Positions 53,834 through 61,982 of a stretch of 64,000 nt of DNA are shown here, in pieces. The stretch is from Asticcacaulis sp. AC402 (GTDB taxonomy: Bacteria; Pseudomonadota; Alphaproteobacteria; Caulobacterales; Caulobacteraceae): positions 248,001 through 312,000 of the forward strand of contig NZ_AWGC01000006.1 of NCBI RefSeq assembly GCF_000495835.1. The letters are read 5' to 3'. The stretch's first letter is position 1, and each line of letters begins with the position of its first letter. The position numbers and the translations under genes are program-made. The notes under the pieces were generated by a model, which saw only the letters and a program-made list of their open reading frames with translations, did not search any database and had not been told where the DNA came from.

Positions 53834-54499
53834 CTATTTTTGTTTAGGGACGATGAACATTGCCGTTGGTGTGCGATCGAGCGTGATGCGGGTTGCGTCA
53901 GCCGCATCGGCCGGGAAAAAGCAGGGCGCTGGCGCTTTTCCTGAGGTTTGCAGTTTCAAAGTCAAAATCTTGCCCGACTTGGTGGCGAGCGTTCCGCTTT
54001 TGGCGCCCTCGAAACAGACAGCCTTGTAATCAGGTACGGCCAGGCTGAATAAGCCGGCCGCCTTCTTGGCGCCGTCGCGGGCCTGCTTGACCGCCATTGC
54101 CAAAGGAACGGCGTCCATCGATACGTCGGGTGCCAGGTTAGGAATCAACTGGATATCGATTCCCATCTTGCCGTCCTTCGGTGCCGTGAACGCAATTTCG
54201 CGCTTGGCCTTCAGATCGGCAGCCGTTGGTAACGGTGAAACACGGCCACTGGCGGCGATACTCAGCGGCTTGTCGCCGGAAGGTCCCTTCAGGACGAGGG
54301 ACACCCGCTTTTTGTCCAGGCTGTCGAACTGATAAAAATAGGCAATTGAAAACTGATCGCGCTGATTAGCCGGTATGCCGTAATAGGTTTCCAGGAACGG
54401 AAACAGCTTTTCCGCTGCAATGTTTTTTGTTTCAGCCAGGGCTGTTGACGCCATAAGCACGAGGGGGAGGGCCGCCGCCGCGGCCTTTGCAAATGTCAT
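53834..54499 (-). CDS. Secreted protein, paralogue of the next gene (unknown)
   Basis: 221 residues with a signal peptide (MTFAKAAAAALPLVLMASTALA). The mature part has FLETYYGIPANQRDQFSIAYFYQF, KPLSIAASGRVSPLPTAADL, and a C-terminal TAMFIVPKQK. It shares with the upstream gene the blocks FLxLPAxxRxQxSxxYx, PLxIAAxGRxxPLPxxxxL and (I/V)NLTKAxSTAL / ITLDRTPTAM. The two are 6 bases apart. Function unknown. Confidence 0.65.
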   Translation of the reverse strand: MTFAKAAAAALPLVLMASTALAETKNIAAEKLFPFLETYYGIPANQRDQFSIAYFYQFDSLDKKRVSLVLKGPSGDKPLSIAASGRVSPLPTAADLKAKREIAFTAPKDGKMGIDIQLIPNLAPDVSMDAVPLAMAVKQARDGAKKAAGLFSLAVPDYKAVCFEGAKSGTLATKSGKILTLKLQTSGKAPAPCFFPADAADATRITLDRTPTAMFIVPKQK

Positions 54500-54505
54500 G
54501 ACAAC

Positions 54506-55198
54506 CTATTTCGGAGGCGTGTCGAACAGAGCGGTCGAGGCCGCTTTGGTCAGGTTGATGCGGCTGGCGCCCGGAAACTGCGACGGCACGAAAAAGGGCG
54601 TGCCGGCCGGATATTCGCCGTTGGCACCGGTCCTGGGCAGTGGCTTTTTCTGGCCGCCGACCTCGACCGTGCCGTCCCCGCCGCCGACGAAGTAGACGCG
54701 GTCCAGCTTTTTCAGGGCCAGCGCCATGGCGCCGGCGATCTTGCTCATCGCGCCATTGCCCTGTTTGATGCCCAGGGCCAGGCCGGCAGCATCATACGAT
54801 TTTCCGGCCGGTTGCGTCGAGTGAACCTTGATCTTGGGACCGATGGTGCAGGTCTTTGGCATGTTCATGGTGATGGTCGCACCGCCATTGAGTTGGTCGC
54901 GGTTCGGCAAAGGGGTGATGCGGCCGTCGGCGGCGATGCGCAGGGGCGTTTCCTTGCCGCCGGCATTCAGGGTAGCGGTGACCTTCGAGGTGTCGCAGTT
55001 CTTGATGCGCAGGTTATAGTAGACACTGACCTGGCTGCGCTCATCGGCTGGCAGGTTGAGGAATTTTTGCAGGCCGGGCAGGGCTTCGGACGCCTTGCCA
55101 GTCTGGTTGATCATATCCTGCGCCATGGCCGGCACGGCGGATAGCACGATTGCGGCCGACACAGCGACGGCGGCCGTCTTGACAAGATTACGCAACAC
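54506..55198 (-). CDS. Secreted protein, paralogue of 53834-54499 (unknown)
   Basis: About 230 residues. GTG 55198 has GAGGGA six bases upstream and gives a normal signal peptide (RNLVKTAAVAVSAAIVLSAVPAMAQ); ATG 55216 is an alternative adding six residues. The mature part opens GLQKFLNLPADERSQVSVYYNLRI, includes TPLRIAADGRITPLPNRDQL, and ends ASRINLTKAASTALFDTPPK. Two cysteines (KNCDTS, KTCTIG) may form a disulfide. Family unknown. Confidence 0.65.
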   Translation of the reverse strand: MLRNLVKTAAVAVSAAIVLSAVPAMAQDMINQTGKASEALPGLQKFLNLPADERSQVSVYYNLRIKNCDTSKVTATLNAGGKETPLRIAADGRITPLPNRDQLNGGATITMNMPKTCTIGPKIKVHSTQPAGKSYDAAGLALGIKQGNGAMSKIAGAMALALKKLDRVYFVGGGDGTVEVGGQKKPLPRTGANGEYPAGTPFFVPSQFPGASRINLTKAASTALFDTPPK

Positions 55199-55327
55199 CT
55201 TAGGTCCCTCGATCATCGCCCCAGTTAGAGCGCCTGTGTAACATAGCGACGCGATCGTGCCAAATTGTGGCTGAACGGCGGGTGAATGATGGCGGGCGTT
55301 CAAGCCTTGTAACGAATTCTGGGGGCG

Positions 55328-55489
55328 TCAATCCTCGGGGAAGTGGTCATCCTCATAGGCAGAAATCAGCTCGAGCAGGGCCTGCAGTTCGTCGCCTTCG
55401 GGCGAACCCGGGGGCGCACCCGTGAGGGCTTCAAGCCGCTTGAGCGCCTGGTCGTAGTCGGCCTCTGTCCTCAGGAATTCATACTGCAT
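55328..55489 (-). CDS. HigA-type antitoxin N-terminal domain, HTH missing
   Basis: 53 residues (MQYEFLRTEADYDQALKRLE, then ALTGAPPGSPEGDELQALLE and LISAYEDDHFPED). This matches the first 50 residues of COG5499/HigA-type regulators (IRTEADYxxAL...PGTPEGDEL...LVxAYEDxHYPI), which normally continue into a helix-turn-helix; here a TGA follows at once. No toxin gene is adjacent. It follows pntB by 42 bases on the same strand. A stand-alone small protein or a remnant. Confidence 0.7.
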   Translation of the reverse strand: MQYEFLRTEADYDQALKRLEALTGAPPGSPEGDELQALLELISAYEDDHFPED

Positions 55490-55531
55490 GTTATGGGGCC
55501 AAGGGGACTTGCCTCCTTGCCTTTCCTTGCT

Positions 55532-56941
55532 TCAGAGTCCCTTGACAATCCCTTCGACCATCTTCTTGGCGTCGGCGAACAGCATCATGGTGTTGTCGCG
55601 GAAGAACAGCTCATTCTCCACCCCGGCATAGCCCGCTGCCATACCGCGCTTGACGAACAGCACGGTGCGGGCCTTTTCGACGTCCAGGATCGGCATGCCG
55701 TAGATAGCAGAGGTCGGGTCGGTCTTGGCGGCGGGGTTGGTGACGTCGTTGGCGCCGATAACAAAGGCCACATCGGCGGTCGCGAACTCGCTGTTGATGT
55801 CTTCCAGTTCGAAGACCTCATCGTACGGCACATTGGCTTCGGCCAACAGCACGTTCATATGGCCGGGCATACGTCCTGCGACCGGGTGGATGGCGTATTT
55901 CACCTCGACGCCTTCTTCCTTCAGTTTGTCGGCCATTTCGCGCAGGGCGTGCTGGGCCTGGGCGACCGCCATGCCATAGCCCGGCACGATGATGACCTTG
56001 GAGGCGTTCTTCATGATGAAGGCGGCGTCTTCGGCCGAGCCCGTTTTCACCGGGCGGGTTTCGACCTTGCCACCGGTGGCCGCTGCGGTATCGCCGCCGA
56101 AGCCGCCCATGATGACGCTGAAGAAGTTGCGGTTCATCGCCTTGCACATGATGTAGCTGAGGATCGCCCCTGACGAACCGACCAGGGCGCCGGTGATGAT
56201 CAGCGCGATGTTTTCCAGCGTGAAACCCAGGGCCGCCGCAGCCCATCCGGAATAGGAATTCAGCATCGAAACGACGACGGGCATGTCGGCGCCGCCGATG
56301 GGGATGATCAGGGTTATGCCCAGCACAAGCGACAAAACGAAGATGCCCCAGAAGGCCCAGGTGGCGCGGCCTTCGGTGGCGATCATGACGCCGACAAGGG
56401 CGACGATGGCGACGCCGAGGGCGATATTGAGCAGGTGGCGCGCCGGCAGGATGATCGGAGCGCCCGACATGTTGCCGTTGAGCTTGGCGTAGGCAATGAC
56501 CGAACCGGTGAAGGTGATGGCGCCGATGGCGCAGCCCAGGGCCAGTTCGATGATCGACTGAAGCTTGATGCCGTCGATGCCGTTGTCGATATGGAAGGCG
56601 CGCGGGGCATAGAGGGCGCCGATGGCGACCATGCAGGCGGCCATGCCGACAAGGGAGTGGAAGGCGGCGACCAGTTGCGGCATGGCGGTCATGGAGACCT
56701 TGCGCGCGACGACGGTGCCGATGGTGCCGCCGGCAGCGATACCTGCCAGGATCAGGACGATGGTCACCGGATCAAGGGCGTTGTTGAGCAGGAGGGCGAT
56801 GATGGTGACGCCGACGGCGATGGTCATTCCGACCATGCCGTAGAGATTGCCCTGACGCGAGGTTTCAGGCGACGACAGACCACGCAGGGCCAGGATAAAG
56901 AGTACGCCAGAGACGAGGTAGGCGAGAGTAATGAGTTCCAT
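55532..56941 (-). CDS. pntB: NAD(P) transhydrogenase beta subunit
   Basis: 469 residues. PntB carries membrane helices and the NADP-binding domain of proton-translocating transhydrogenase, which uses the proton gradient to make NADPH from NADH. About nine membrane segments are followed by the NADP domain with VIIVPGYGMAVAQAQHALREM, HPVAGRMPGHMNVLLAEANVPYD and VIGANDVTNPAAKTDP, then FVKRGMAAGYAGVEN. A 26-nt hairpin ends 7 bases before its ATG. Confidence 0.97.
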   Translation of the reverse strand: MELITLAYLVSGVLFILALRGLSSPETSRQGNLYGMVGMTIAVGVTIIALLLNNALDPVTIVLILAGIAAGGTIGTVVARKVSMTAMPQLVAAFHSLVGMAACMVAIGALYAPRAFHIDNGIDGIKLQSIIELALGCAIGAITFTGSVIAYAKLNGNMSGAPIILPARHLLNIALGVAIVALVGVMIATEGRATWAFWGIFVLSLVLGITLIIPIGGADMPVVVSMLNSYSGWAAAALGFTLENIALIITGALVGSSGAILSYIMCKAMNRNFFSVIMGGFGGDTAAATGGKVETRPVKTGSAEDAAFIMKNASKVIIVPGYGMAVAQAQHALREMADKLKEEGVEVKYAIHPVAGRMPGHMNVLLAEANVPYDEVFELEDINSEFATADVAFVIGANDVTNPAAKTDPTSAIYGMPILDVEKARTVLFVKRGMAAGYAGVENELFFRDNTMMLFADAKKMVEGIVKGL

Positions 56942-56948
56942 TTTTGTT

Positions 56949-56974
56949 GCCCTACCGCTTCACTGCTTGAGGGC
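56949..56974 (-). promoter_or_regulatory. 26-nt junction hairpin, pntAB-pntB
   Basis: On the minus strand the arms are GCCCT and AGGGC around CAAGCAGTGAAGCGGT. The pntAB stop TAG lies in the 3' arm (56952-56954) and pntB begins 7 bases on. Same length and layout as the hairpins at 57318, 28813 and 17229/17309. Confidence 0.65.
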
Positions 56975-57305
56975 TTTCGTGTGTTCCCCCTTCAGTTTTC
57001 TTTTCTTTTTTCTTGTACATGGCCAGCATCCGTCGGGTGACCATGAAGCCGCCGAAGATGTTGACGGCGGCCAGGGCCGAGGCGATGGCGCCGGCGCCCT
57101 TGGCAACCCAGGTGTTTATATCGGCGCCGGCTGGGCCGGCGGCCTGCGACGCCGCGGCGATCAAAGCGCCGACGATGATGACCGACGAGATGGCGTTGGT
57201 AACGGCCATCAGCGGGGTGTGCAGGGCCGGTGTGACGCTCCACACGACGTAGTATCCGACGAAGATGGCCAGAACGAAGATGGCGAAGTGAAATACGGTT
57301 TCCAT
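56952..57305 (-). CDS. pntAB: NAD(P) transhydrogenase alpha subunit, membrane part
   Basis: 117 residues, three membrane segments. This is the split form of the C-terminal membrane part of PntA, found in three-subunit transhydrogenases. FHFAIFVLAIFVGYYVVWSVTPALHTPLMAVTNAISSVIIVGAL is conserved, with AVNIFGGFMVTRRMLAMYKKKEKK at the end. Operon order is pntAA, pntAB, pntB. Confidence 0.93.
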   Translation of the reverse strand: METVFHFAIFVLAIFVGYYVVWSVTPALHTPLMAVTNAISSVIIVGALIAAASQAAGPAGADINTWVAKGAGAIASALAAVNIFGGFMVTRRMLAMYKKKEKKTEGGTHESPQAVKR

Positions 57306-57317
57306 GGTTTATCCTTT

Positions 57318-57343
57318 GCCCTAACGCGTTGCTGTTTGAGGGC
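57318..57343 (-). promoter_or_regulatory. 26-nt junction hairpin, pntAA-pntAB
   Basis: On the minus strand the arms are GCCCT and AGGGC around CAAACAGCAACGCGTT. It starts 2 bases after the pntAA stop and is followed by AAAGGA and the pntAB ATG (57305). The third stem base pair is C-G here and G-C in scoAB and glmU. Confidence 0.65.
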
Positions 57344-57345
57344 AG

Positions 57346-58479
57346 TTATCCCTTGAGATTCGGATGGACGACCGCGCCGCCCTGGGTGACCAGCGACGCC
57401 TTGAGGATCTCGTCCTCGTAGTCGGGCGCCAGATTGCCTTCCTTGTCGATCAGCAGGCCGACAAAGGCCTGCAGGTTCCTGGCGTAGAGCGCCGAGGCGT
57501 CGGTGGCGATAGTGGCGGCGATGTTGGAGAAGCCTATAATCCTGACGCCGTTGACGTCGACGACCTGATCGGCGACGCAACCCTCGACATTGCCGCCTTG
57601 CGGCGCGGCCAGGTCGATGATGATCGAGCCTGGTTTCATCGAAGCCACCTGTTCCTTGGTGACCAGGATCGGCGCGGCGCGGCCGGGGATCAGGGCCGTG
57701 GTGATGACGATGTCTTGCTTGCCGATATGGCTGGTGATCAGCTCGGCCTGTTTGGTCTTGTATTCGGCCGACATTTCCTTGGCGTAGCCGCCGGCAGTCT
57801 GGGCGTTCCTGAATTCCTCGTCTTCGACGGCGATGAACTTACCGCCAAGTGATTCGACCTGTTCCTTGGTGGCCGGGCGGACGTCGGTGGCGGTCACCAC
57901 AGCGCCCAGGCGGCGGGCCGTGGCGATGGCCTGGAGACCGGCGACGCCGACCCCCATGATAAAGGCCTTGGCCGGGGCAACGGTGCCGGCTGCCGTCATC
58001 ATCATTGGGAAGGCCTTGCCGTAGGCGGCGGCAGCTTCGATGACGGCGCGGTAGCCGGCAAGGTTGGCCTGGGACGACAGAACGTCCATGACCTGGGCGC
58101 GGGTGATACGCGGGACGAATTCCATGGCATAGGCATTGGCATTGGCGGCGGCCAGGCCATTCAGCGCGTCCTTGTCGCGATAGGCGTCGAGTTGAGCGAT
58201 AACCGAGGCGCCAGACTTGAGGGCGGCGATCTCGCTGGACTGGGGCGGGCGGACTTTCAGGACTATGTCCGCGCCGTCCAGAGTTTCAGTCGTTGTGCCG
58301 GTAGTGGTGGCGCCGGCAGCGGCATAGGCCTCGTCGCTGACCGAAGCGCTGAGGCCGGCGCCGCTCTGGACGCGGACAGTATGGCCAGCGCCGGTCCATT
58401 TCTTCACCGTGTCTGGCGTCGCGGCGACGCGAGTCTCACCGGCGTGCGATTCCTTGAGAATTGCGATGGTAACGGCCAC
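57346..58479 (-). CDS. pntAA: NAD(P) transhydrogenase alpha subunit, NAD-binding part
   Basis: 377 residues, soluble, alanine-dehydrogenase-like. The NAD domain contains KAFIMGVGVAGLQAIATARRLGAVVTATDVRPATKEQVESLGGKF; ITTALIPGRAAPILVTKEQVASMKPGSIIIDLAAPQGGN follows. Split from the membrane part, as in Rhodospirillum rubrum. First gene of the pnt operon; the region 58480-58634 upstream must hold its promoter, which I cannot pin down. Confidence 0.95.
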   Translation of the reverse strand: MAVTIAILKESHAGETRVAATPDTVKKWTGAGHTVRVQSGAGLSASVSDEAYAAAGATTTGTTTETLDGADIVLKVRPPQSSEIAALKSGASVIAQLDAYRDKDALNGLAAANANAYAMEFVPRITRAQVMDVLSSQANLAGYRAVIEAAAAYGKAFPMMMTAAGTVAPAKAFIMGVGVAGLQAIATARRLGAVVTATDVRPATKEQVESLGGKFIAVEDEEFRNAQTAGGYAKEMSAEYKTKQAELITSHIGKQDIVITTALIPGRAAPILVTKEQVASMKPGSIIIDLAAPQGGNVEGCVADQVVDVNGVRIIGFSNIAATIATDASALYARNLQAFVGLLIDKEGNLAPDYEDEILKASLVTQGGAVVHPNLKG

Positions 58480-58634
58480 GTTGTTTTCCCTTATATGGCA
58501 AAGCGGTACGCAAGATTACCCGCTGCGACTCTGCTGGTCGCTTAAGTGAATTATGGTTTGTTAGGTGCAAACGACGGCTGAGTCAAAGGACGGTTGCGTG
58601 AAACATCGTGCCGGTGGGCCAAAGAAAGAATTTT

Positions 58635-58887
58635 GACCACGAAAGACACGAACAGATACGAACAGATACGAACTTCAGGGGTTGCCCGATGCTCCTATGG
58701 TTTATGCGCGGTTCGCAGCTTCGGCCTCTGCCGTTACGCGCGAGGCGCATTTAACGATGCGCGCAATTTGTCCGACGATGCGCGTTTTGCGCAATCACGC
58801 GTTTGCCTTGAGGCTTAAAGACAATGAAGGCGCCTGGCGCGGGCGCAAGCCCAAAAGTTCGTGTCTGTTCGTGATGTTCGTGGTCAA
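58635..58887. repeat. CACGAACAGA-type inverted repeat, long-loop copy
   Basis: The left arm 58635-58674 has an extra repeated word (ACGAACAGATACGAACAGAT), and the right arm 58857-58887 is GTTCGTGTCTGTTCGTGATG and on. The 180-bp loop contains a degenerate GCGCG-rich stretch but no ORF I trust. It lies in the 621-base gap 58480-59100; the remainder shows only an inverted repeat GGCGAACC/GGTTCGCC at 59053-59091, a possible terminator for the oxidase subunit gene. Confidence 0.7.
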
Positions 58888-59100
58888 AGACCTTTACTTC
58901 GGGCTAAGGCAAGCTGAACAGAGTCCTCTGAGGCTCATGAGCTCATCGACCGCGCGATACGCGTCATAAGTTAGTGACGGTTTTCCGGCTTCAGATCCCC
59001 GGTGCGGGAGCAAGCGGGTTGCCGGTATCACGTCCCGAGTATGCCTGAACAGAGGCGAACCACCCCTGCTGATGGTCGCTTGGGTTCGCCGGGTTTAGAC

Positions 59101-59355
59101 TCAGTGGGCCGGGTCGGCCTTCTTCTTCAGCAGGAACCAGCCGGCGACGCCGACGACAACAGCGCAAACACCCGCCGCGATCAGACCCAGCTTGGTGCAG
59201 GTCAGAATAATGACGAAGGTCAGGAACACGGCCAGGTTCAGGCTGCCCCACTTGGTGAGGGCTGCGAACAAGCCATAGGTGCCGCGGTGCTGGTGGATAT
59301 CCATTTCGCCGCGCACATAGTCGCCGTGGCTGTCGTGATCGTGATGGTCGGCCAT
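59101..59355 (-). CDS. aa3-type cytochrome c oxidase subunit IV
   Basis: 84 residues from ATG 59355. The N-terminal ADHHDHDSHGDYVRGEMDIHQHRGTYGLFAALTKWGSL and two short membrane segments (LAVFLTFVIILTCTKLGLIAAGVCAVVVGVAGWFLL) fit the small subunit IV of alphaproteobacterial aa3 oxidases (Paracoccus type), where one helix contacts subunits I and III. The His-rich N-terminus is longer than in Paracoccus. No other cox genes are in the window. Confidence 0.85.
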   Translation of the reverse strand: MADHHDHDSHGDYVRGEMDIHQHRGTYGLFAALTKWGSLNLAVFLTFVIILTCTKLGLIAAGVCAVVVGVAGWFLLKKKADPAH

Positions 59356-59423
59356 TTGGGTCCTCGGACTTACGCAAATCAAAGATTCTTCTCGCTCTTA
59401 CAAAAGCCCACGCCTTTGGTCAA

Positions 59424-60392
59424 TCACGTGAGGACCTTTTCCAGCGAGATGTCCGACCGCTGATAGAGCTCGTGAAGTCCCGCGGCGCTGTCAACATAGC
59501 CCAGCTTGCGGTAGGTCGGCACGGCGTGGGGCAATTTGACGGAGGAGACCAGGTAGAGCTTGGTCAGGCCCAGCGACCGGGCATGATCCTCGACGACCCG
59601 CACCAGGGCGGTGCCGATGCCCTTGCCCTGGAAGACGGCCGAGACCGCCATCTTGGCCAGTTCATAGACGTCGTCGGTACGTTTGACCAGGGCGCAGGTG
59701 CCAACGATCTGGCCGTGGACGGCGGCCATGTATATGGCGCCGCCGGGGGCTATGATCAGGCCGTGCGGATCGGCGAACATCTGGCGATCGACCGGTTCGA
59801 CGATGAAATACTGTTCCAGCCACTCGGTATTGAGCGCTTCGAAATAGCGCTGGTGGTCGTGATCGGCGGCGTTGAAGGGGACGATGTCGAGGCCATCGAG
59901 AATGCGCTCGCGTTTCAGGACGGTCTTTAGCCCGCGCGGAACGGCCTTGTCATCGACGGCCTCCTCCAGCCGGGCGACCAGGTTCAGGATTTGTTGGGCT
60001 TCGTGGCCGGGGAAGGCGGTTTCAAGCGCCTGGCGCAGGACGAACCACGCAGGTTCCAGTCGGGTGTGCAGGACCTGACCGGCCGGTGTGAGGGTGACCT
60101 GTTTGATGCGGCCGTCTTTGGTATCGGGTGTGAGTTTGATGAGGCCGGCTGCAATCAGTTGCTTGCAAAAGGCATTGACGGCCGCGTGGGACACGCCGAG
60201 CTGCTGCGACAAGGCCATCATGCCGATGCCGGGCTGTTTGTGGACCGTGCGAAAGAGCGGGAACCAGCGCGGCTCGAAGTCGAGTTTGTGCTCGTCATAA
60301 AAAGCTTTGACGGTGGCCATCATGCTTTCGCTCAGCACCCGGAAACGGGTGCCCAGCGCGAGGATTCCGAGGTCTTGAAGCGCTTGCGTCAT
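59424..60392 (-). CDS. MarR-type helix-turn-helix / GNAT acetyltransferase fusion
   Basis: 322 residues. Residues 1-150 are a winged helix of MarR type (KQPGIGMMALSQQLGVSHAAVNAFCKQLIAAGLIKLTPDTKDGRIKQVTLTPAG). Residues 165-322 are a GNAT domain with ELAKMAVSAVFQGKGIGTALVRVVEDHARSLG as the acetyl-CoA site and KLPHAVPTYRKLGYVD. Such fusions occur as a known family of bifunctional regulators; ligand and target are unknown. Confidence 0.88.
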   Translation of the reverse strand: MTQALQDLGILALGTRFRVLSESMMATVKAFYDEHKLDFEPRWFPLFRTVHKQPGIGMMALSQQLGVSHAAVNAFCKQLIAAGLIKLTPDTKDGRIKQVTLTPAGQVLHTRLEPAWFVLRQALETAFPGHEAQQILNLVARLEEAVDDKAVPRGLKTVLKRERILDGLDIVPFNAADHDHQRYFEALNTEWLEQYFIVEPVDRQMFADPHGLIIAPGGAIYMAAVHGQIVGTCALVKRTDDVYELAKMAVSAVFQGKGIGTALVRVVEDHARSLGLTKLYLVSSVKLPHAVPTYRKLGYVDSAAGLHELYQRSDISLEKVLT

Positions 60393-60447
60393 TTAATACG
60401 TAATAAATTACACAAAGGCGCGAGTCAAGGTTCTCCGATGGTAAGGG

Positions 60448-60575
60448 TGATCCACAGAATGCTCAGATTACGCATATTTTTCAGTGGCATAACTCCGGCT
60501 ATGCCCGCGGAGTCTTTCTGTTTTGGCGCGAAGCGCCGTTCTTTTATCTGTGCAATCTGTGTAATCTGTGGACCA
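60448..60575. repeat. Inverted repeat with tandem-word arms (ACAGATTAC type)
   Basis: The left arm 60448-60474 reads GATCCACAGAATGCTCAGAT and on; the right arm 60546-60575 is ATCTGTGCAATCTGTGTAAT and on, its near complement. The words are ACAGATTAC/ACAGATTGC. Same layout as the GCGAAGAC and CACGAACAGA families. It sits between the MarR-GNAT start and the amidohydrolase stop. Confidence 0.65.
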
Positions 60576-60596
60576 CTTTTCCGTCAGTATAGCCGT

Positions 60597-61862
60597 CTAC
60601 GGTTCTTTCCGGACGACCTCGCCGCCCTTCATGACGAAGACCGGCTTTTCCAGCACGGTCACGTCGCTCAACGGATCGCCAACGACGCCAACCAGGTCGC
60701 CATAGTGGCCGGGTTTCAGGCTGCCGACGTCGTTTTCCCAGCCCAGCGCCTCTGCTGCCGTGACCGTTGCCGACTGGATCGCCTGCAAAGGCGTGGCGCC
60801 GTAACGGACCATGACGGCGAACTGTTTGGCGTTCTGGCCGTGCGGGTAGATGCCGGCATCCGTGCCGTAGATCATCTTCGCGCCGGCCTTTAGCGCCGTC
60901 TTGAAATTCTGGCGCTGAGCCTCGGCCAGTTCGAGGTCCTTACGCAGATTGTCGGCCAGGACGCCGTTCTTGGCGCCTTCGGCCTGGGTGTAGTCGGTAT
61001 TGTAGATGTCCATCGACAGATAGGTGCCGTGCTTGATGGCCAGCTTGATGCCTTCGTCGTCGATCAGCGAAGCATGCTCGACCGAGTCGACCCCGCCGAT
61101 AATCGCCGCCTTGATTCCCTCATAGCCGTGGGCGTGAGCGGCAACGCGCAGGCCGTCCATATGGGCTTCTTTGGTGATGGCCGAGATTTCTTCGATGCTC
61201 AGTTGCTGGGCGCCGGAAGACTTGCCGCGCGAAAAGACGCCGGCGGTAGCGCAGATCTTGATCACCGTAGCGCCGTATTTTCTAAGCGTTCGCACGGCCT
61301 TGACGCCTTCGGCCGGACTGTCAGAATTGAACGGCTCCTTGGCATTGAAGGAGGCCGGGAAGTAGGTATCGTCGCAATGGCCGCCGGTGGCGCCGAAGGC
61401 GAAGCCTGCCGTATCCATGCGCGGGCCCGGCACATAGCCGGCGTCGATACCTTCGCGTAGTCCAACATCGTTCCATTCATAGGAGCCGACATTGCGCACG
61501 GTCGTGAAGCCGGCAGTCAAGGTCTTTTCAGCATTGGCCACGGCGACCGTCATCCAGAAGCGATCGGAGAATTGCAGATAGGTATAGCCACTGAACAAGG
61601 GATCGGCGTCGATATGGACGTGCATGTCGATCAGGCCGGGCAGCAAGGTGACGCCGGGCAGGTCGACGCGCTCGGCTCCGGCCGGGATGGCGACACCTGA
61701 TCCGGCAGCGGTGATGCGGCCGTCGGTGATCACAACGACGGGTTTAGTAATGACCTTGCCGGTCTCGACCTCGATCATGCGGTCCGCGGTGACCGCGACG
61801 GTCTTGGCATGGACGCCGGTGGCGGCAAGCGCCAGAACGGCAAGCGCGGCGATAGTTTTCAT
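60597..61862 (-). CDS. Secreted amidohydrolase (imidazolonepropionase/Xaa-Pro dipeptidase-like)
   Basis: 421 residues from ATG 61862 with a signal peptide (MKTIAALAVLALAATGVHA). Metal ligands appear as GLIDMHVHID (HxH), the Lys in ATVIKICATAG, VAAHAHGYEGI, SVEHASLID and GTDAGIYPHG. This arrangement is that of secreted amidohydrolases such as the Sgx9260/Xaa-Arg or Xaa-Pro dipeptidase group; substrate unresolved. Confidence 0.88.
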   Translation of the reverse strand: MKTIAALAVLALAATGVHAKTVAVTADRMIEVETGKVITKPVVVITDGRITAAGSGVAIPAGAERVDLPGVTLLPGLIDMHVHIDADPLFSGYTYLQFSDRFWMTVAVANAEKTLTAGFTTVRNVGSYEWNDVGLREGIDAGYVPGPRMDTAGFAFGATGGHCDDTYFPASFNAKEPFNSDSPAEGVKAVRTLRKYGATVIKICATAGVFSRGKSSGAQQLSIEEISAITKEAHMDGLRVAAHAHGYEGIKAAIIGGVDSVEHASLIDDEGIKLAIKHGTYLSMDIYNTDYTQAEGAKNGVLADNLRKDLELAEAQRQNFKTALKAGAKMIYGTDAGIYPHGQNAKQFAVMVRYGATPLQAIQSATVTAAEALGWENDVGSLKPGHYGDLVGVVGDPLSDVTVLEKPVFVMKGGEVVRKEP

Positions 61863-61982
61863 GATCGGCTCCTGGCTTTTAATATGCCTCATGTTTATCC
61901 GAAACGTGGCGGCCACTTTTTGGCATGAGGTTTTCGGCAGCCGATCACAAATCCTTCATAAGAGCAAGTTGCATCGCTGAAA

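Noticed and set aside
58682-58969. 95-codon plus-strand ORF inside the CACGAACAGA inverted repeat
   Set aside because: Covers repeat sequence, has no family features, and its ends are formed by the repeat words.
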